From: a virus
Direction: 5' to 3' (one strand)
Virus record (IMG/VR): IMGVR_UViG_3300035145_003716
Span: 1-22,640 of that record
DNA length: 22,640 nt
In this document: piece after piece, positions 15,701 to 22,640 of the stretch
Layout: each line of letters opens with the position of its first letter
How positions within the stretch are numbered: the first letter of the stretch is position 1
Program-made: the position numbers and the translations under genes
Notes under the pieces: model-generated
What the model was told of the DNA's origin: nothing
Databases searched by the model: none
What the model saw: only the letters and a program-made list of their open reading frames with translations

Positions 15701-16897
15701 TGTAATAGCAGTATTTGATGCTGTTATGTAACCTGCGCCATTTGTTAACTGATTATTGTTTGTTGGAATTGTAGTTGAGTTAAATGCATTGGAGCCAAGA
15801 TCTCTCTTACCAACAATATTACTTGTATTAATTGTTAATACTGTTGTTTCTGAACTCTGAGTTGAAATACTATTAAGTGTTAAATTATCAGCTGTAACTC
15901 TACCGCCAACTCGAGCACCACCAAATACCGCAAATACGTCACTACCATTTGTTTGGCCGTGATCACCGAATCTTGCGATATTACTAAATGAGTTTGCAGC
16001 ACCCTTTGATTGTCTTACATAAAGTGGTAAGTTTCCACTTCTATCTACTTTTGCAAATTCTGTTGTGTATTTTCCATCAGTATAATTACCTTCGAATCGC
16101 ATTATTTCTGCACCAGTAGTATCTGGAATTGACGCAGAATCTTGGTTAGTATTTTGATCTGATGAAGCTTGTCTTACTAATGCTCTACCATATATCAGTG
16201 CACCAGATGTACTTAAAGCAAGTCTTTCATCAGTTGATGATGTTCCAAGTACAAGTGTACTACTGCTACCCCAAATATCAGGAGTTACTAATCCACTACT
16301 ACTTCTTGTAAAACTTGCCGCATAAAATGAACTACCAGAAGATGCACTTGAAGATATTGGCCCAGATGTTGATATCCCTTTATTAAAGATCCATCTATCA
16401 CTTGATTCACCCCAAAGAATAGAAGCACTTGACCCATCAATAATAATACCTGAGTTACCAGAGTTAGCTTCAGTTTGGCCAACACCTAATGTAATTGTTT
16501 TATCCGTTACATCTAAATCTGTTACGTTATAAGAATTAATATCTCCTGTAATTGTTAAGTTACCTGTGACAGTTAAATCACCAACATTAGTTAGATCATT
16601 ACCACCAAGAGATAAATCAGTCGCCATAACAACACTACTGCCAGAAGCACCAAGTGTTAATGTGACACCTGATGTACCACGAATTTCTCCATCTTGTTCG
16701 AAGACGATATCTACATTATTTGTTCCATCTCCAATAAAAACATCTGACGAAGTGTCACCAATAGATATATCACCACCTGCGTTTGTGATAAGTAAATTAC
16801 CACTCGCATCAGTTTCTATTTTTGCATCGACATTCCCCGAATTATCTTTTATCTCCAGTTTCCTGGAGCCGGGGGTAATCAGTAAATCATCTGACAT
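12446..16897 (-). CDS. Large tail fibre protein with C-terminal S74 self-cleaving chaperone
   Basis: A 1483-residue fibre-type virion protein that probably contacts the host surface. The N-terminal part (1-160) is made of short glycine/aspartate-rich strands (GDISIGDTSSDVFIGDG, then DLTVTGNLTITGDI) that recur in marine phage fibres. The long middle is Ser/Thr/Asn/Gly-rich beta-type sequence with repeated modules: two copies of SHNHVISNVDGLQ.ALDGK, LPL.GGTMTG twice, and DGSGSGLDADKLD. The last 103 residues are an intramolecular chaperone of the endosialidase type: Ser1381-Asp-Ile-Arg-Leu-Lys1386 has the spacing of the Ser/Lys pair that cuts its own chain, followed by LGFIAQEVEEVLPEVV and a C-terminal coiled coil. 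It should form a trimer and release this piece. It has its own late promoter and a TTTGGAG ribosome site. The attachment point on the virion is unknown. Confidence 0.92.
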   Translation of the reverse strand: MSDDLLITPGSRKLEIKDNSGNVDAKIETDASGNLLITNAGGDISIGDTSSDVFIGDGTNNVDIVFEQDGEIRGTSGVTLTLGASGSSVVMATDLSLGGNDLTNVGDLTVTGNLTITGDINSYNVTDLDVTDKTITLGVGQTEANSGNSGIIIDGSSASILWGESSDRWIFNKGISTSGPISSSASSGSSFYAASFTRSSSGLVTPDIWGSSSTLVLGTSSTDERLALSTSGALIYGRALVRQASSDQNTNQDSASIPDTTGAEIMRFEGNYTDGKYTTEFAKVDRSGNLPLYVRQSKGAANSFSNIARFGDHGQTNGSDVFAVFGGARVGGRVTADNLTLNSISTQSSETTVLTINTSNIVGKRDLGSNAFNSTTIPTNNNQLTNGAGYITASNTAITNKLPLAGGTMTGNINMGGNTITGSNYNISGVNALTINDPGEGIIFTGTNNVVLYAIDDAADNIMKFDGAAKLLIGNNTALMRAEASVATNSTATSSTDFVTVFNVNGSNLGSCVVVTGHGTTGNVVVNFKAEILVNHSQDIFVSSISGNYTQMDIKVTSNNNEDFAIEFKRTDTQTSQAGIKYTCTPLDRESIVTAVSSHSYTGTTLTHRTKPGSFQSATDGADHAYFNNMRVGGYIYHDGDTDTSIKFDTNRVRIFDGGGTYLDTNNGSAVLHTSTTFGGDVSGTYNAIVVADDSHNHVISNVDGLQAALDGKTPLDHLRSLGTTAFTAGGGSNSTATTAQYISEMEGDGAFDSYTSAFKTSWSYASNDNLSDAGSFGPTETAGMAHLTWTDNSNDSTRGNITVLAIAPNTGGSAGGVYVYNDQGSTYSPGWREIWTSSTDGSGSGLDADKLDAQEGSYYLNYNNFTNTPTIPTNSNYVTVGSRYTGDASNLLAASKASIRLWDVSTGSDDPSGASDGIILTAGWDSTSWGIQQYHDFHSNDLYLRSKQNGTWMSTWDRVFHDTYHPNADKWTTSRTLSLTGDVSGSTSWDGSGNASISVAVSNDSHTHAFNNLTAKTSGTGTYSTSGYFQAGRGSGGVALTHNDGYGNANVTFNHVNGIPEQGNNCGRIVVNTDSTTNATMTFELLSNTGTTAVNTPSAMELTETGAYFPQYLYHLADTDTYIRFTDNRVRIVAAGTTKFDSNNTYLTGNQTITLTGDASGSGTTSIAVTVADDSHNHVISNVDGLQTALDGKLPLTGGTMTGELQLNARLDVGDGSGGETEIRVYKADNNVSDHIQFYNGTTRVGEIGCEDTTWLRINQETAKNIYTPRYIRADGGLFVDSTNYGIDGSGKLKAASIPDDSRVTTANSTTMHQVGLNAVTNTGSSYMEFRKQTNTGEPGNIYFYTSAAATTSRVINFRMNHKDFHADGDITAYSTQTGSDIRLKKNIRDLDSCLDKTLSLRGVKFDWKDEHKGNDQLGFIAQEVEEVLPEVVNDIDSLGDRHGETHKVVNYQAVVPVLVEAIKELKQEIDDLKDQLKNKEL
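13317..13385 (-). repeat. 69-bp imperfect direct repeat, copy A (fibre gene)
   Basis: Matches 14760-14828 with about 10 mismatches over 69 bases and no gap. Encodes the module SHNHVISNVDGLQTALDGK of the 1483-residue fibre. Most differences are silent. Confidence 0.85.
14341..14380 (-). repeat. DGSGSGLDADKLD fibre module, copy 1
   Basis: Encodes DGSGSGLDADKLD in the 1483-residue fibre. The same peptide occurs in the fibre at the right edge (20231-20273), with a diverged form at 20670-20715. This is a shared short module in two otherwise different fibres. Confidence 0.75.
14760..14828 (-). repeat. 69-bp imperfect direct repeat, copy B (fibre gene)
   Basis: Second copy of the module at 13317-13385, in the same frame, encoding SHNHVISNVDGLQAALDGK. 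The copies are about 1.4 kb apart and could recombine. Confidence 0.85.
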
Positions 16898-16919
16898 TAA
16901 TTATTCTCCAAATATATTC

Positions 16920-16927
16920 TATTTATA
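16920..16927 (-). promoter_or_regulatory. T4-type late promoter box TATAAATA before the S74 fibre
   Basis: Exact late box on the minus strand between the stop of the 829-residue gene (16932) and the ATG at 16897, with 22 bases between box and start. Confidence 0.85.
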
Positions 16928-16931
16928 ACCA

Positions 16932-19421
16932 TTATACTAATCTTCCACCTAATCTTTTCTTTCTTCTAGTAGATGAATTATTAAATCCTCTTCTACTTTG
17001 ATGTTGTACCAAGAATCTCTTTTCTTTAATTCCAGTGCCTTTATCAATGTATATTTCAATTGGCTTTTGATGCCAATGTTCTAAATTATCAGCAGCATTT
17101 GCACTATCTGAATATATACTTACTGATATATAGTAGTCATATGTTGTAGGACTAATAGTTAACGTTTGTCTTTCATATGCTCCAATTGCACCTGAAGTAA
17201 ATTGAACAGATTCGTTGTGGCCTGCTGGATATGTATTAGCCGTTGTTTCAGATCTTTGATCGCTTGTTGTACTACCATCATAATGTCTACCGTTGTGATA
17301 TGAATTTGCGTGCTGTGCTCGTAAGTAAGGTCTGTTTCCACTAAATCCTGTACTTAACTTAATTTCTCCTGCTAAATAGACTGTCGCACCCGCGGGTACA
17401 TATACAGCTTCTGCTAGACCTGCTACGTTGTTAGTTGATGTGTCTCTAAATGTTTTCCACGCATTTTCATCATCGTCCCACTCTCTCCATATATAGCTAC
17501 CCCATTGAGCAGTCTCACCATCTTTCCAATTATGGTTTATTGAATACATAGATTGAGGATGATTACTTCTATCTGGCCTTAAATCTCCCAATTGAACTAT
17601 TTGAACACCTGGTGTTGGACTTGTATTTCCTGTAGTAGCATCCCAATCGTTACCGAAATAACTATTTAAATGAATTATATCTCCACCCGCTCCAATATAT
17701 GGCCACGATCTATACCAATTAAAATAGTTATTTTCCCAAATAATATTATGACTATTATAGAACGTATATAATGGTCTTTGTTCGTGATGTGTCCAATAAT
17801 TGTGTCTTACTTGTCCTGCAGAATTTCTATGATGATACCATAATGATCCATGGTCATCAGATCTTGAAAAATGATTATAACAAACAAACATTCTAGGTTC
17901 ATAAGCACCATCTTGCAAGAAAGTAGTATAGTGTGAACGCCAAGATATATTATTATTGAAGTTAAGATTATTTCCTGAAGAATATCTCCAAAAATTATGT
18001 TGTCCATCGTACGCTATGCAATTTCTCCAAGTGGTTTGATGAGCTTCTCTCATGTAAAACGCTGCATTACTAGATGAATTATTTGGCTTCCAAACACATC
18101 CTTCTACACCAGAAGCATAATTACCGTATGATGTTGTTTCATAACTCATATAGCCATTCCAACCAACGCCTCTGTTCCACGTAGTGTTTACAGCGTTTGA
18201 ACCAATACCATCAAATAATACATTTCTCCATCTTAATCTTCTATAATATGCATCGGTAGATGTCCAACGATTCATTATAATATAAACTCTTTGATTTGTA
18301 TCAGTTATATCAGTAGACCTTACCTGAGTATCTCTATCATATATTGTTACCCAGCCACCAGTTCTTCTAGTATTCCCTAAATTAGAGGTTAACGTAATTG
18401 TATTTCCTGAAATAGCAGAAATGGTATAAAGCATTTCATAATCCCAGTTAGTATCGTCATTATTATTTGCTTCTATAAGTATTCTTTTTCCAACAGCCAT
18501 ACCAGCTGTAGAAGCTACTGTAATTGTATTTGTGCCTGAGTTTGAATCCGCAGTTAATGGTGTTGCAATTTTTTGTACATCTGCTCCAGACTCATGATAA
18601 ATTTCTGTTCCCGTTCTATATACTGTTTCTCCTACTACACTTCCACTAATTGAACTATCACAGGTAATTCTGCCAGATGTTTTTCCAATAGAACTAATTG
18701 TTTTTATATTTCTATTTGAACCTGTGCCGAATATAATCTTTTGGCCTACTCTAAATATAGTAGAATCATTAACAAATATTTTACTTCCTGCGACACGTGT
18801 AATAGTTGTGTTTGGACTTACAAACCAACGAGGATATATTGTATTACCAGAAACATCATGAACGATCATACCTTCATCTTGATATCGATCATATTCCCAA
18901 TCAGCGATATCTTCTAAAGCTCTAAATATATTAATCCAATCTCCAGAAGCAAATCCAGTTCCTGATGCCACCGATACAGAGGTAGAATTTAATGCAACTG
19001 CACTTGATGTAGTAGTTTTTTGATTTGGATTTGTGCCATCAAACTCTACCCAATTTCTTTTTTGTGATCCAATTCGAAGTCTATGGTTATCTCCACTTAC
19101 ACCTTTCATTTCTAAAATAGCACCATTGTCCATTTTAAAATATGCACCAGTAGTTGAATCATTCTCTGTAAAATAATCATCGTTACCAGTAGAAATAACA
19201 TCAAGAATACCATTCATTCTTAATTTACCTGAACCAGTAATATGAAGTTTACCATTAATTATTGAATCATGATATCCATTCGTTACACGTCTATCGTCGT
19301 TAACTGTTACAATATGACCAGCTGCAATCGTAAATTGATCTCCATCTACAGGCACTGCACTACCACCCCACGTTGAAGTAGAGTTAAAATTTCCTGATTG
19401 TGATGATGTTCTTAATGCCAT
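16932..19421 (-). CDS. G8/beta-helix-like virion adhesin or tail spike (829 residues)
   Basis: This is probably a surface-exposed virion protein that binds or trims host glycans; the function is inferred from fold-like patterns. The first 45 residues (GNFNSTSTWGGSAVPVDGDQFTIAAGHIVTV in outline) resemble the start of G8 domains: a Trp, then Pro and a Gly-Asp before a strand with a conserved Gly. Repeated short strands follow (INGKLHITGSGKLRMNG, GAILEMKG). Residues about 140-360 have recurring ...SVSVASGTGFASGDWI / TITVASTAGMAVGKRILI units. Residues about 395-600 are rich in Trp, Tyr, His and Asn with repeats such as WRNCIAYDG, FNNNISWRS and IIWENNYFNWY, typical of a right-handed parallel beta-helix. 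The C-terminus (EHWHQKPIEIYIDKG, then RRGFNNSSTRRKKRLGGRLV) is strongly basic. Translation is probably coupled to the preceding 57-residue gene (TAATG). I see no S74 domain and no identifiable catalytic triad. Confidence 0.8.
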   Translation of the reverse strand: MALRTSSQSGNFNSTSTWGGSAVPVDGDQFTIAAGHIVTVNDDRRVTNGYHDSIINGKLHITGSGKLRMNGILDVISTGNDDYFTENDSTTGAYFKMDNGAILEMKGVSGDNHRLRIGSQKRNWVEFDGTNPNQKTTTSSAVALNSTSVSVASGTGFASGDWINIFRALEDIADWEYDRYQDEGMIVHDVSGNTIYPRWFVSPNTTITRVAGSKIFVNDSTIFRVGQKIIFGTGSNRNIKTISSIGKTSGRITCDSSISGSVVGETVYRTGTEIYHESGADVQKIATPLTADSNSGTNTITVASTAGMAVGKRILIEANNNDDTNWDYEMLYTISAISGNTITLTSNLGNTRRTGGWVTIYDRDTQVRSTDITDTNQRVYIIMNRWTSTDAYYRRLRWRNVLFDGIGSNAVNTTWNRGVGWNGYMSYETTSYGNYASGVEGCVWKPNNSSSNAAFYMREAHQTTWRNCIAYDGQHNFWRYSSGNNLNFNNNISWRSHYTTFLQDGAYEPRMFVCYNHFSRSDDHGSLWYHHRNSAGQVRHNYWTHHEQRPLYTFYNSHNIIWENNYFNWYRSWPYIGAGGDIIHLNSYFGNDWDATTGNTSPTPGVQIVQLGDLRPDRSNHPQSMYSINHNWKDGETAQWGSYIWREWDDDENAWKTFRDTSTNNVAGLAEAVYVPAGATVYLAGEIKLSTGFSGNRPYLRAQHANSYHNGRHYDGSTTSDQRSETTANTYPAGHNESVQFTSGAIGAYERQTLTISPTTYDYYISVSIYSDSANAADNLEHWHQKPIEIYIDKGTGIKEKRFLVQHQSRRGFNNSSTRRKKRLGGRLV

Positions 19422-19594
19422 TACTCAATTCCCTCTGGATAATCAAATTCTTCTTCAGTATCACAGTCAATTCTAAATAAAACTCGAGTTGTAGTATCTG
19501 ATGTTATTTCTGCGTGTAAAGAAATTTCATCACCCTCTTTATCCACAATTGTTAATTCACCAGTACTTTTATTATATTTTAAATTAGCTATCAT
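19421..19594 (-). CDS. Small unknown protein between fibre genes (57 residues)
   Basis: A short gene in the 162-base gap between the two fibre genes. It starts at ATG 19594, inside the last 11 bases of the upstream fibre gene, and ends with TAA that shares one base with the next ATG. The product runs from MIANLKYNKSTGELTIVDKE to EEEFDYPEGIE. It is acidic and beta-rich, with two hairpin-like strand pairs (ELTIVDKEGDEISLHAEI, TTTRVLFRIDCD), and has no signal or membrane segment. Tight overlap on both sides argues that it is translated in a coupled chain with the two fibres. An accessory or assembly role for a fibre is possible but unproven. I do not recognise the family. Confidence 0.75.
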   Translation of the reverse strand: MIANLKYNKSTGELTIVDKEGDEISLHAEITSDTTTRVLFRIDCDTEEEFDYPEGIE

Positions 19595-19901
19595 ATTCTA
19601 CCTCAAATCTCTCAACGTCTTTTCTTTCTGCCATGATATAATAAAAATATTCTGTATCATTTGATACCAATACTTTATTATCAGCAATGTCTTTTACATA
19701 TAACTCTGACGATTTTCCAATCGGAGTTAATTGTACTGTAATAGTATCTTCATGTACCAATCCAGTCCAATGATCGGGCAACTGAATTACAGAGCCCTTT
19801 GTTCTACCTCGTACATATACACCATTTTCTGGTCCCTCTAAAACTCCATATCTTAATCTCATTCCCTCTTTTGTAGGGTGCTCGATATCGAATGATTTTG
19901 T
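19584..19901 (-). other. Conserved-looking C-terminal module of the right-hand fibre (not S74)
   Basis: The last 105 residues begin with TKSFDIEHPTKEGMRLRYGV and contain LEGPENGVYVRGR, VIQLPDHWTGLV, ITVQLTPIG and a final YIMAERKDVERFEVEY. I recall this pattern as a recurring C-terminal end of marine phage and cyanophage fibre proteins. It lacks the Ser/Lys pair of S74, so it is a different end module occupying the same place. Confidence 0.65.
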
Positions 19902-22640
19902 TGTTGCACTTAAATTACCACCTGTATCAACACTAAATCCACCAGAAGTAACAAGACCATTTGTGCCATCATATGTTAAAGTTTTTCTACCTGCCCAAGA
20001 ACTTGACCAGTTATCTGGACTTACATTTACTTGGAAACCAGTATCAGCATTTACATATAAATACTCACCAGTTTGTGAAGTAGCTACTGAATTAGATTCA
20101 CCAACATTAATAATAACTTCTTGTCCAGTATTACTTCTAATTTCATGTAAATTAATTCTATCACTAAATGTTATAACACCACTTGCAGTATCTGTGGCAT
20201 CACTTCTTAGGAATGAAGCACCTTCTACGCCGTCTAGTTTATCTGCATCAAGACCAGAGCCTGATCCATCGTTTTCATTACCCCATGCTGCTCTCCAAGC
20301 AGTAAATGTTCCATTCCACATAATACGTGAATATACAATATCGTGTTGATGAGGCCAAAATTCTTGTAAGACATAAGTTCCTGTACCAGAACTTGAACCT
20401 GATGCAGCTTGCCAGTTTGTAACTCTTAATATACCCCAACCATAAGAATCACCTGCAGCAGTGTTTGTTGGTCCGTTTGCTACTGTATCATTTGTGTCTG
20501 ACCAGTTATTTACTGCATATGTACCTGTTGTTAAATAGTTATTAAAGTCTTCAGAAGATGAATCAATTGTATCTCTTCGATATGAATCAAAGATATTATC
20601 TGGGAATCTAGCAGATGGTATTGTTCCACTTGATAGATTACTTGCATTTGTATAGTATGAACCATGTTGATCGTCAAGTAAATCCGCATTTAAACCCGAA
20701 GAAGCACCATCATTGCCTTCATGCCAAATTAGATACGCATTTGATGATGTTCCATCTCTCCACCTAAGTTGATTTTCTGTATCTGTTGCATATAAGATAC
20801 CAATTTGTCCACCATCATTTGACCATGTTATAGAAGGAGCATTTGAGGCATGTTCTCTATGTATTTCTAAAGCATTACCAAAAGTATCATGTTCAATTCT
20901 AACACCCATTGCTGTGCCAGAATCTACTGTTAATGTCCCTGTAACTTCTGAAGAAGTACCTAAAGTAATTAATGTACCAGAATCTGTAATATTTGAATCA
21001 TCTAAAATAGATCCGTTAAACTTAACAACTTTATTTGTAACAATATTTGTTACACCAATTTGAGTACCACTAATACTTCCTGCAAAGGTTGCATTACCTG
21101 CAGCAGTTAAACTCATTGCTGTTACGTTATCAGCAGTGTTTACAAATTGGAATCCATTACCACTTACACCTGTTGTACCTTTCCATACTCCAGCATAGTT
21201 TCTAAATGAACTACCACTACCAGTATAAACATTTGCAAATGATGTAACACCAGCATCATTTAAATGCATTCTTCGTGCTCCACCAGTTATAAAATGAAGT
21301 TCGTCTTGGCTACCAGAATTCGTTACACTCATTCCTGTAGTTGTATGACCAACAAAAGTAATAGATGGATCAGTTGTTGAATTACTATCAGCTGCGTAAA
21401 TGTCACCATAAAAAGTAGCATTACCAGATGTATCTAATCTAAATTTATTTTGAGCGGCATATGATGATTGAGATCCATCAGCCGCATATCCAATATTAAA
21501 CCCACTTTGGTTATAACCACTTCCAATAAACCATTCTCTATTACTTGCCCCACTAGCACTATTAACATTGTCCTGAATTTTAATACCAGCTCCACGACCT
21601 TCATAGCCTTTTAGTCTAAATAGCGCGGTCATTGCTGGAGAGCCCCCACCGTCAGCAATATCAATTGTCATATTACCAGTTGTTGTTAGTGGCGCTGAAA
21701 GTGTTGATCCTGAATTAAGTAAATCTAATATATCAGAGCCGGCAGTTGTAAACTTTAAACGTCCTGCAGAAGCAAGATACATACCAGTATCTTGATCACT
21801 ATGGAATGTATAGCCCGGAGCACTTACTGTTCCATCTGCTGATCTAAATATTCTACCTGATGTAACAGCAATTGTTCCACCAACATAATAGTGACCGTCA
21901 GCTCTTATATTGCCATTAACTTGTAATTTTTGGGTAGGATTAGTTTCATTAATACCAACATCTCCGTCAGGAGCAATTGTCATTCTTAAAGATCCGCCAG
22001 ATGAATTATTATTTGTATAAAATTCTAAATTACCTGCAGCAGCATTAGCACCCGTATCAGTAGTACCAGTTGTTGAGGCAATACCAGCACTTCTCCAAAC
22101 AAATTGATTACTATTACTAGTTCCAGCAGCAGGATAGTCTGAACTACCAAACCACAATGAACCTGTATATCCCTGTGCACCCGTTTGGACAGCACCTGTA
22201 CTAATAACTATATGAGCTTCATTACCCAAATCTACACCAGATGCATCATCAACAATTTCATGAATATGCATTGATGCGGTTGATGATGGAAATTCACTTT
22301 CAGTAGTACTTACATCTCCAATAAAAGCTTTACCAGCTACATGAAGCTTTGATACTGGTGAATCAGTTCCAATACCAACATTACCGGTTGCACCTTTAAT
22401 TCTCATTCTCTCTGTTGGAACGGCAGTGCCACCAATTTGTGGAGAGAAAATTATATCTCTTGCAGTAGCAGATCCAGTATTACTGCCTTGTGTAAAGAAT
22501 TCTAAATTATTATTCCAAACTGCAACATGTCCACCACTACTATCATGGAAAAATTTTGCAGACCAGTTCATATCGGTGCTACCCATTTGAACTTGATTAC
22601 CATTTAATGAAATTTGCGGGCTACCACCAGCATCTACTGC
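19584..22640 (-). CDS. Large tail fibre protein, 5' end outside the window
   Basis: The frame is open from the right edge through 18 codons before the first in-window ATG (22586), so the gene starts outside and at least 1018 residues are present here. The ATG at 22586 has no ribosome site and lies inside normal fibre sequence (SPQISLNGNQVQ precedes it), so it is internal. Content is typical beta-structured fibre: GNVGIGTDSPVSKLHVAGKAFIGD, DGDVGINETNPTQKLQVNGNI, RSADGTVSAPGYTFHSDQDTGMYL, then LIWHEGNDGASSGLNADLLDDQHGSYY and DGSGSGLDADKLDGVEG. Such GIGT..P..KLHV motifs usually introduce chaperone-tailed fibre regions. The final 105 residues form a distinct end module without S74 residues. No late box lies between this gene and the 829-residue gene, so the two and the 57-residue gene probably share an upstream promoter. 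Confidence 0.9.
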   Translation of the reverse strand, partial: AVDAGGSPQISLNGNQVQMGSTDMNWSAKFFHDSSGGHVAVWNNNLEFFTQGSNTGSATARDIIFSPQIGGTAVPTERMRIKGATGNVGIGTDSPVSKLHVAGKAFIGDVSTTESEFPSSTASMHIHEIVDDASGVDLGNEAHIVISTGAVQTGAQGYTGSLWFGSSDYPAAGTSNSNQFVWRSAGIASTTGTTDTGANAAAGNLEFYTNNNSSGGSLRMTIAPDGDVGINETNPTQKLQVNGNIRADGHYYVGGTIAVTSGRIFRSADGTVSAPGYTFHSDQDTGMYLASAGRLKFTTAGSDILDLLNSGSTLSAPLTTTGNMTIDIADGGGSPAMTALFRLKGYEGRGAGIKIQDNVNSASGASNREWFIGSGYNQSGFNIGYAADGSQSSYAAQNKFRLDTSGNATFYGDIYAADSNSTTDPSITFVGHTTTGMSVTNSGSQDELHFITGGARRMHLNDAGVTSFANVYTGSGSSFRNYAGVWKGTTGVSGNGFQFVNTADNVTAMSLTAAGNATFAGSISGTQIGVTNIVTNKVVKFNGSILDDSNITDSGTLITLGTSSEVTGTLTVDSGTAMGVRIEHDTFGNALEIHREHASNAPSITWSNDGGQIGILYATDTENQLRWRDGTSSNAYLIWHEGNDGASSGLNADLLDDQHGSYYTNASNLSSGTIPSARFPDNIFDSYRRDTIDSSSEDFNNYLTTGTYAVNNWSDTNDTVANGPTNTAAGDSYGWGILRVTNWQAASGSSSGTGTYVLQEFWPHQHDIVYSRIMWNGTFTAWRAAWGNENDGSGSGLDADKLDGVEGASFLRSDATDTASGVITFSDRINLHEIRSNTGQEVIINVGESNSVATSQTGEYLYVNADTGFQVNVSPDNWSSSWAGRKTLTYDGTNGLVTSGGFSVDTGGNLSATTKSFDIEHPTKEGMRLRYGVLEGPENGVYVRGRTKGSVIQLPDHWTGLVHEDTITVQLTPIGKSSELYVKDIADNKVLVSNDTEYFYYIMAERKDVERFEVEYDS
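20231..20273 (-). repeat. DGSGSGLDADKLD fibre module, copy 2
   Basis: Encodes DGSGSGLDADKLDGVEG in the right-hand fibre; identical at peptide level to the copy at 14341-14380 over 13 residues, with several silent differences. Confidence 0.75.
20670..20715 (-). repeat. Diverged fibre module (GNDGASSGLNADLLDDQHG), copy 3
   Basis: Related to the two DGSGSGLDADKLD copies: same length and the GL-x-AD-x-LD core, followed as at copy 1 by GSYY. Confidence 0.65.

Noticed and set aside
6454-18007. Extra minus-strand open frames inside gp18, gp17, gp14 and the fibre genes
   Set aside because: They are out of frame within well-supported genes, have Leu/Gln/His-rich shadow composition, and have no start context of their own.
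20056-20063. TATAAATA on the plus strand inside the right-hand fibre gene
   Set aside because: It is intragenic, faces against all genes, and its bases are explained by the Tyr-Leu-Tyr codons of the fibre; most likely chance.
942-20349. Long open frames on the plus strand (for example at 942-1217, 3170-3487, 6180-7610, 9302-9616, 19963-20349)
   Set aside because: They all lie opposite strongly supported minus-strand genes, lack ribosome sites and show the composition expected of an antisense frame.
22584-22586. Start of the right-hand fibre at ATG 22586
   Set aside because: The frame stays open to the window edge with fibre-like sequence upstream and no ribosome site at this ATG.
12446-22640. 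Diversity-generating retroelement targeting the fibre genes
   Set aside because: No reverse transcriptase, template repeat or adenine-biased variable repeat was seen; the repeats present are ordinary in-frame modules.
1-22640. tRNA genes, CRISPR arrays, insertion sequences, defence or auxiliary metabolic genes
   Set aside because: Genes fill almost the whole window with gaps under 90 bases, and none of these features was recognisable in the sequence.

Overview
The window is a late (virion structural) block of a T4-like contractile-tailed phage, almost certainly a marine one. Every gene that can be supported lies on the minus strand, so the block reads from high to low coordinates. The gene order is the T4 morphogenesis order: neck gp13-gp14, tail terminator gp15, small and large terminase gp16-gp17, sheath gp18, tube gp19, portal gp20, prohead core gp67-gp68, prohead protease gp21, scaffold gp22 and major capsid gp23. 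The DNA is clearly AT-rich (judged by eye, not counted). The protein sizes, the absence of gp24 and wac (fibritin) next to this block, and the style of the fibre genes resemble the marine T4-like phages that infect cyanobacteria and SAR11-type bacteria. No host-linked auxiliary gene is present, so the host cannot be fixed.

Layout from the right edge, in the direction of transcription. (1) 22640-12446 is a fibre/adhesin region of about 10 kb: a large fibre cut by the window edge (at least 1018 residues), a 57-residue small gene, an 829-residue G8/beta-helix-like protein, and a 1483-residue fibre ending in a peptidase S74 (endosialidase-type) self-cleaving chaperone. (2) 12423-7722 holds a small unknown gene, the two neck proteins, the tail terminator and the two terminase subunits. 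(3) 7636-5363 holds sheath and tube. (4) 5300-3816 holds the portal. (5) 3782-184 holds the head-core and capsid genes, closed by a strong UUCG-loop terminator. (6) 103-1 is the start of another gene, probably a tail or baseplate component.

Regulation is unusually readable. Six exact copies of the T4 late-promoter box TATAAATA lie on the coding strand in front of the functional groups: before the unknown gene at the left edge, gp67, gp20, gp18, the 89-residue gene before gp13, and the S74 fibre. They divide the block into late units that correspond to one assembly task each. Within units, genes are packed with short gaps or with TAATG stop-start overlaps (three cases), suggesting translational coupling.

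I saw no defence island, diversity-generating retroelement, CRISPR array, tRNA or transposon. The points worth a second look are the promoter/leader architecture (a leaderless-looking promoter at the left edge, a palindromic promoter before gp18, a 5'-terminal hairpin before gp20), the two different C-terminal modules on the two big fibres, and the G8/beta-helix adhesin.
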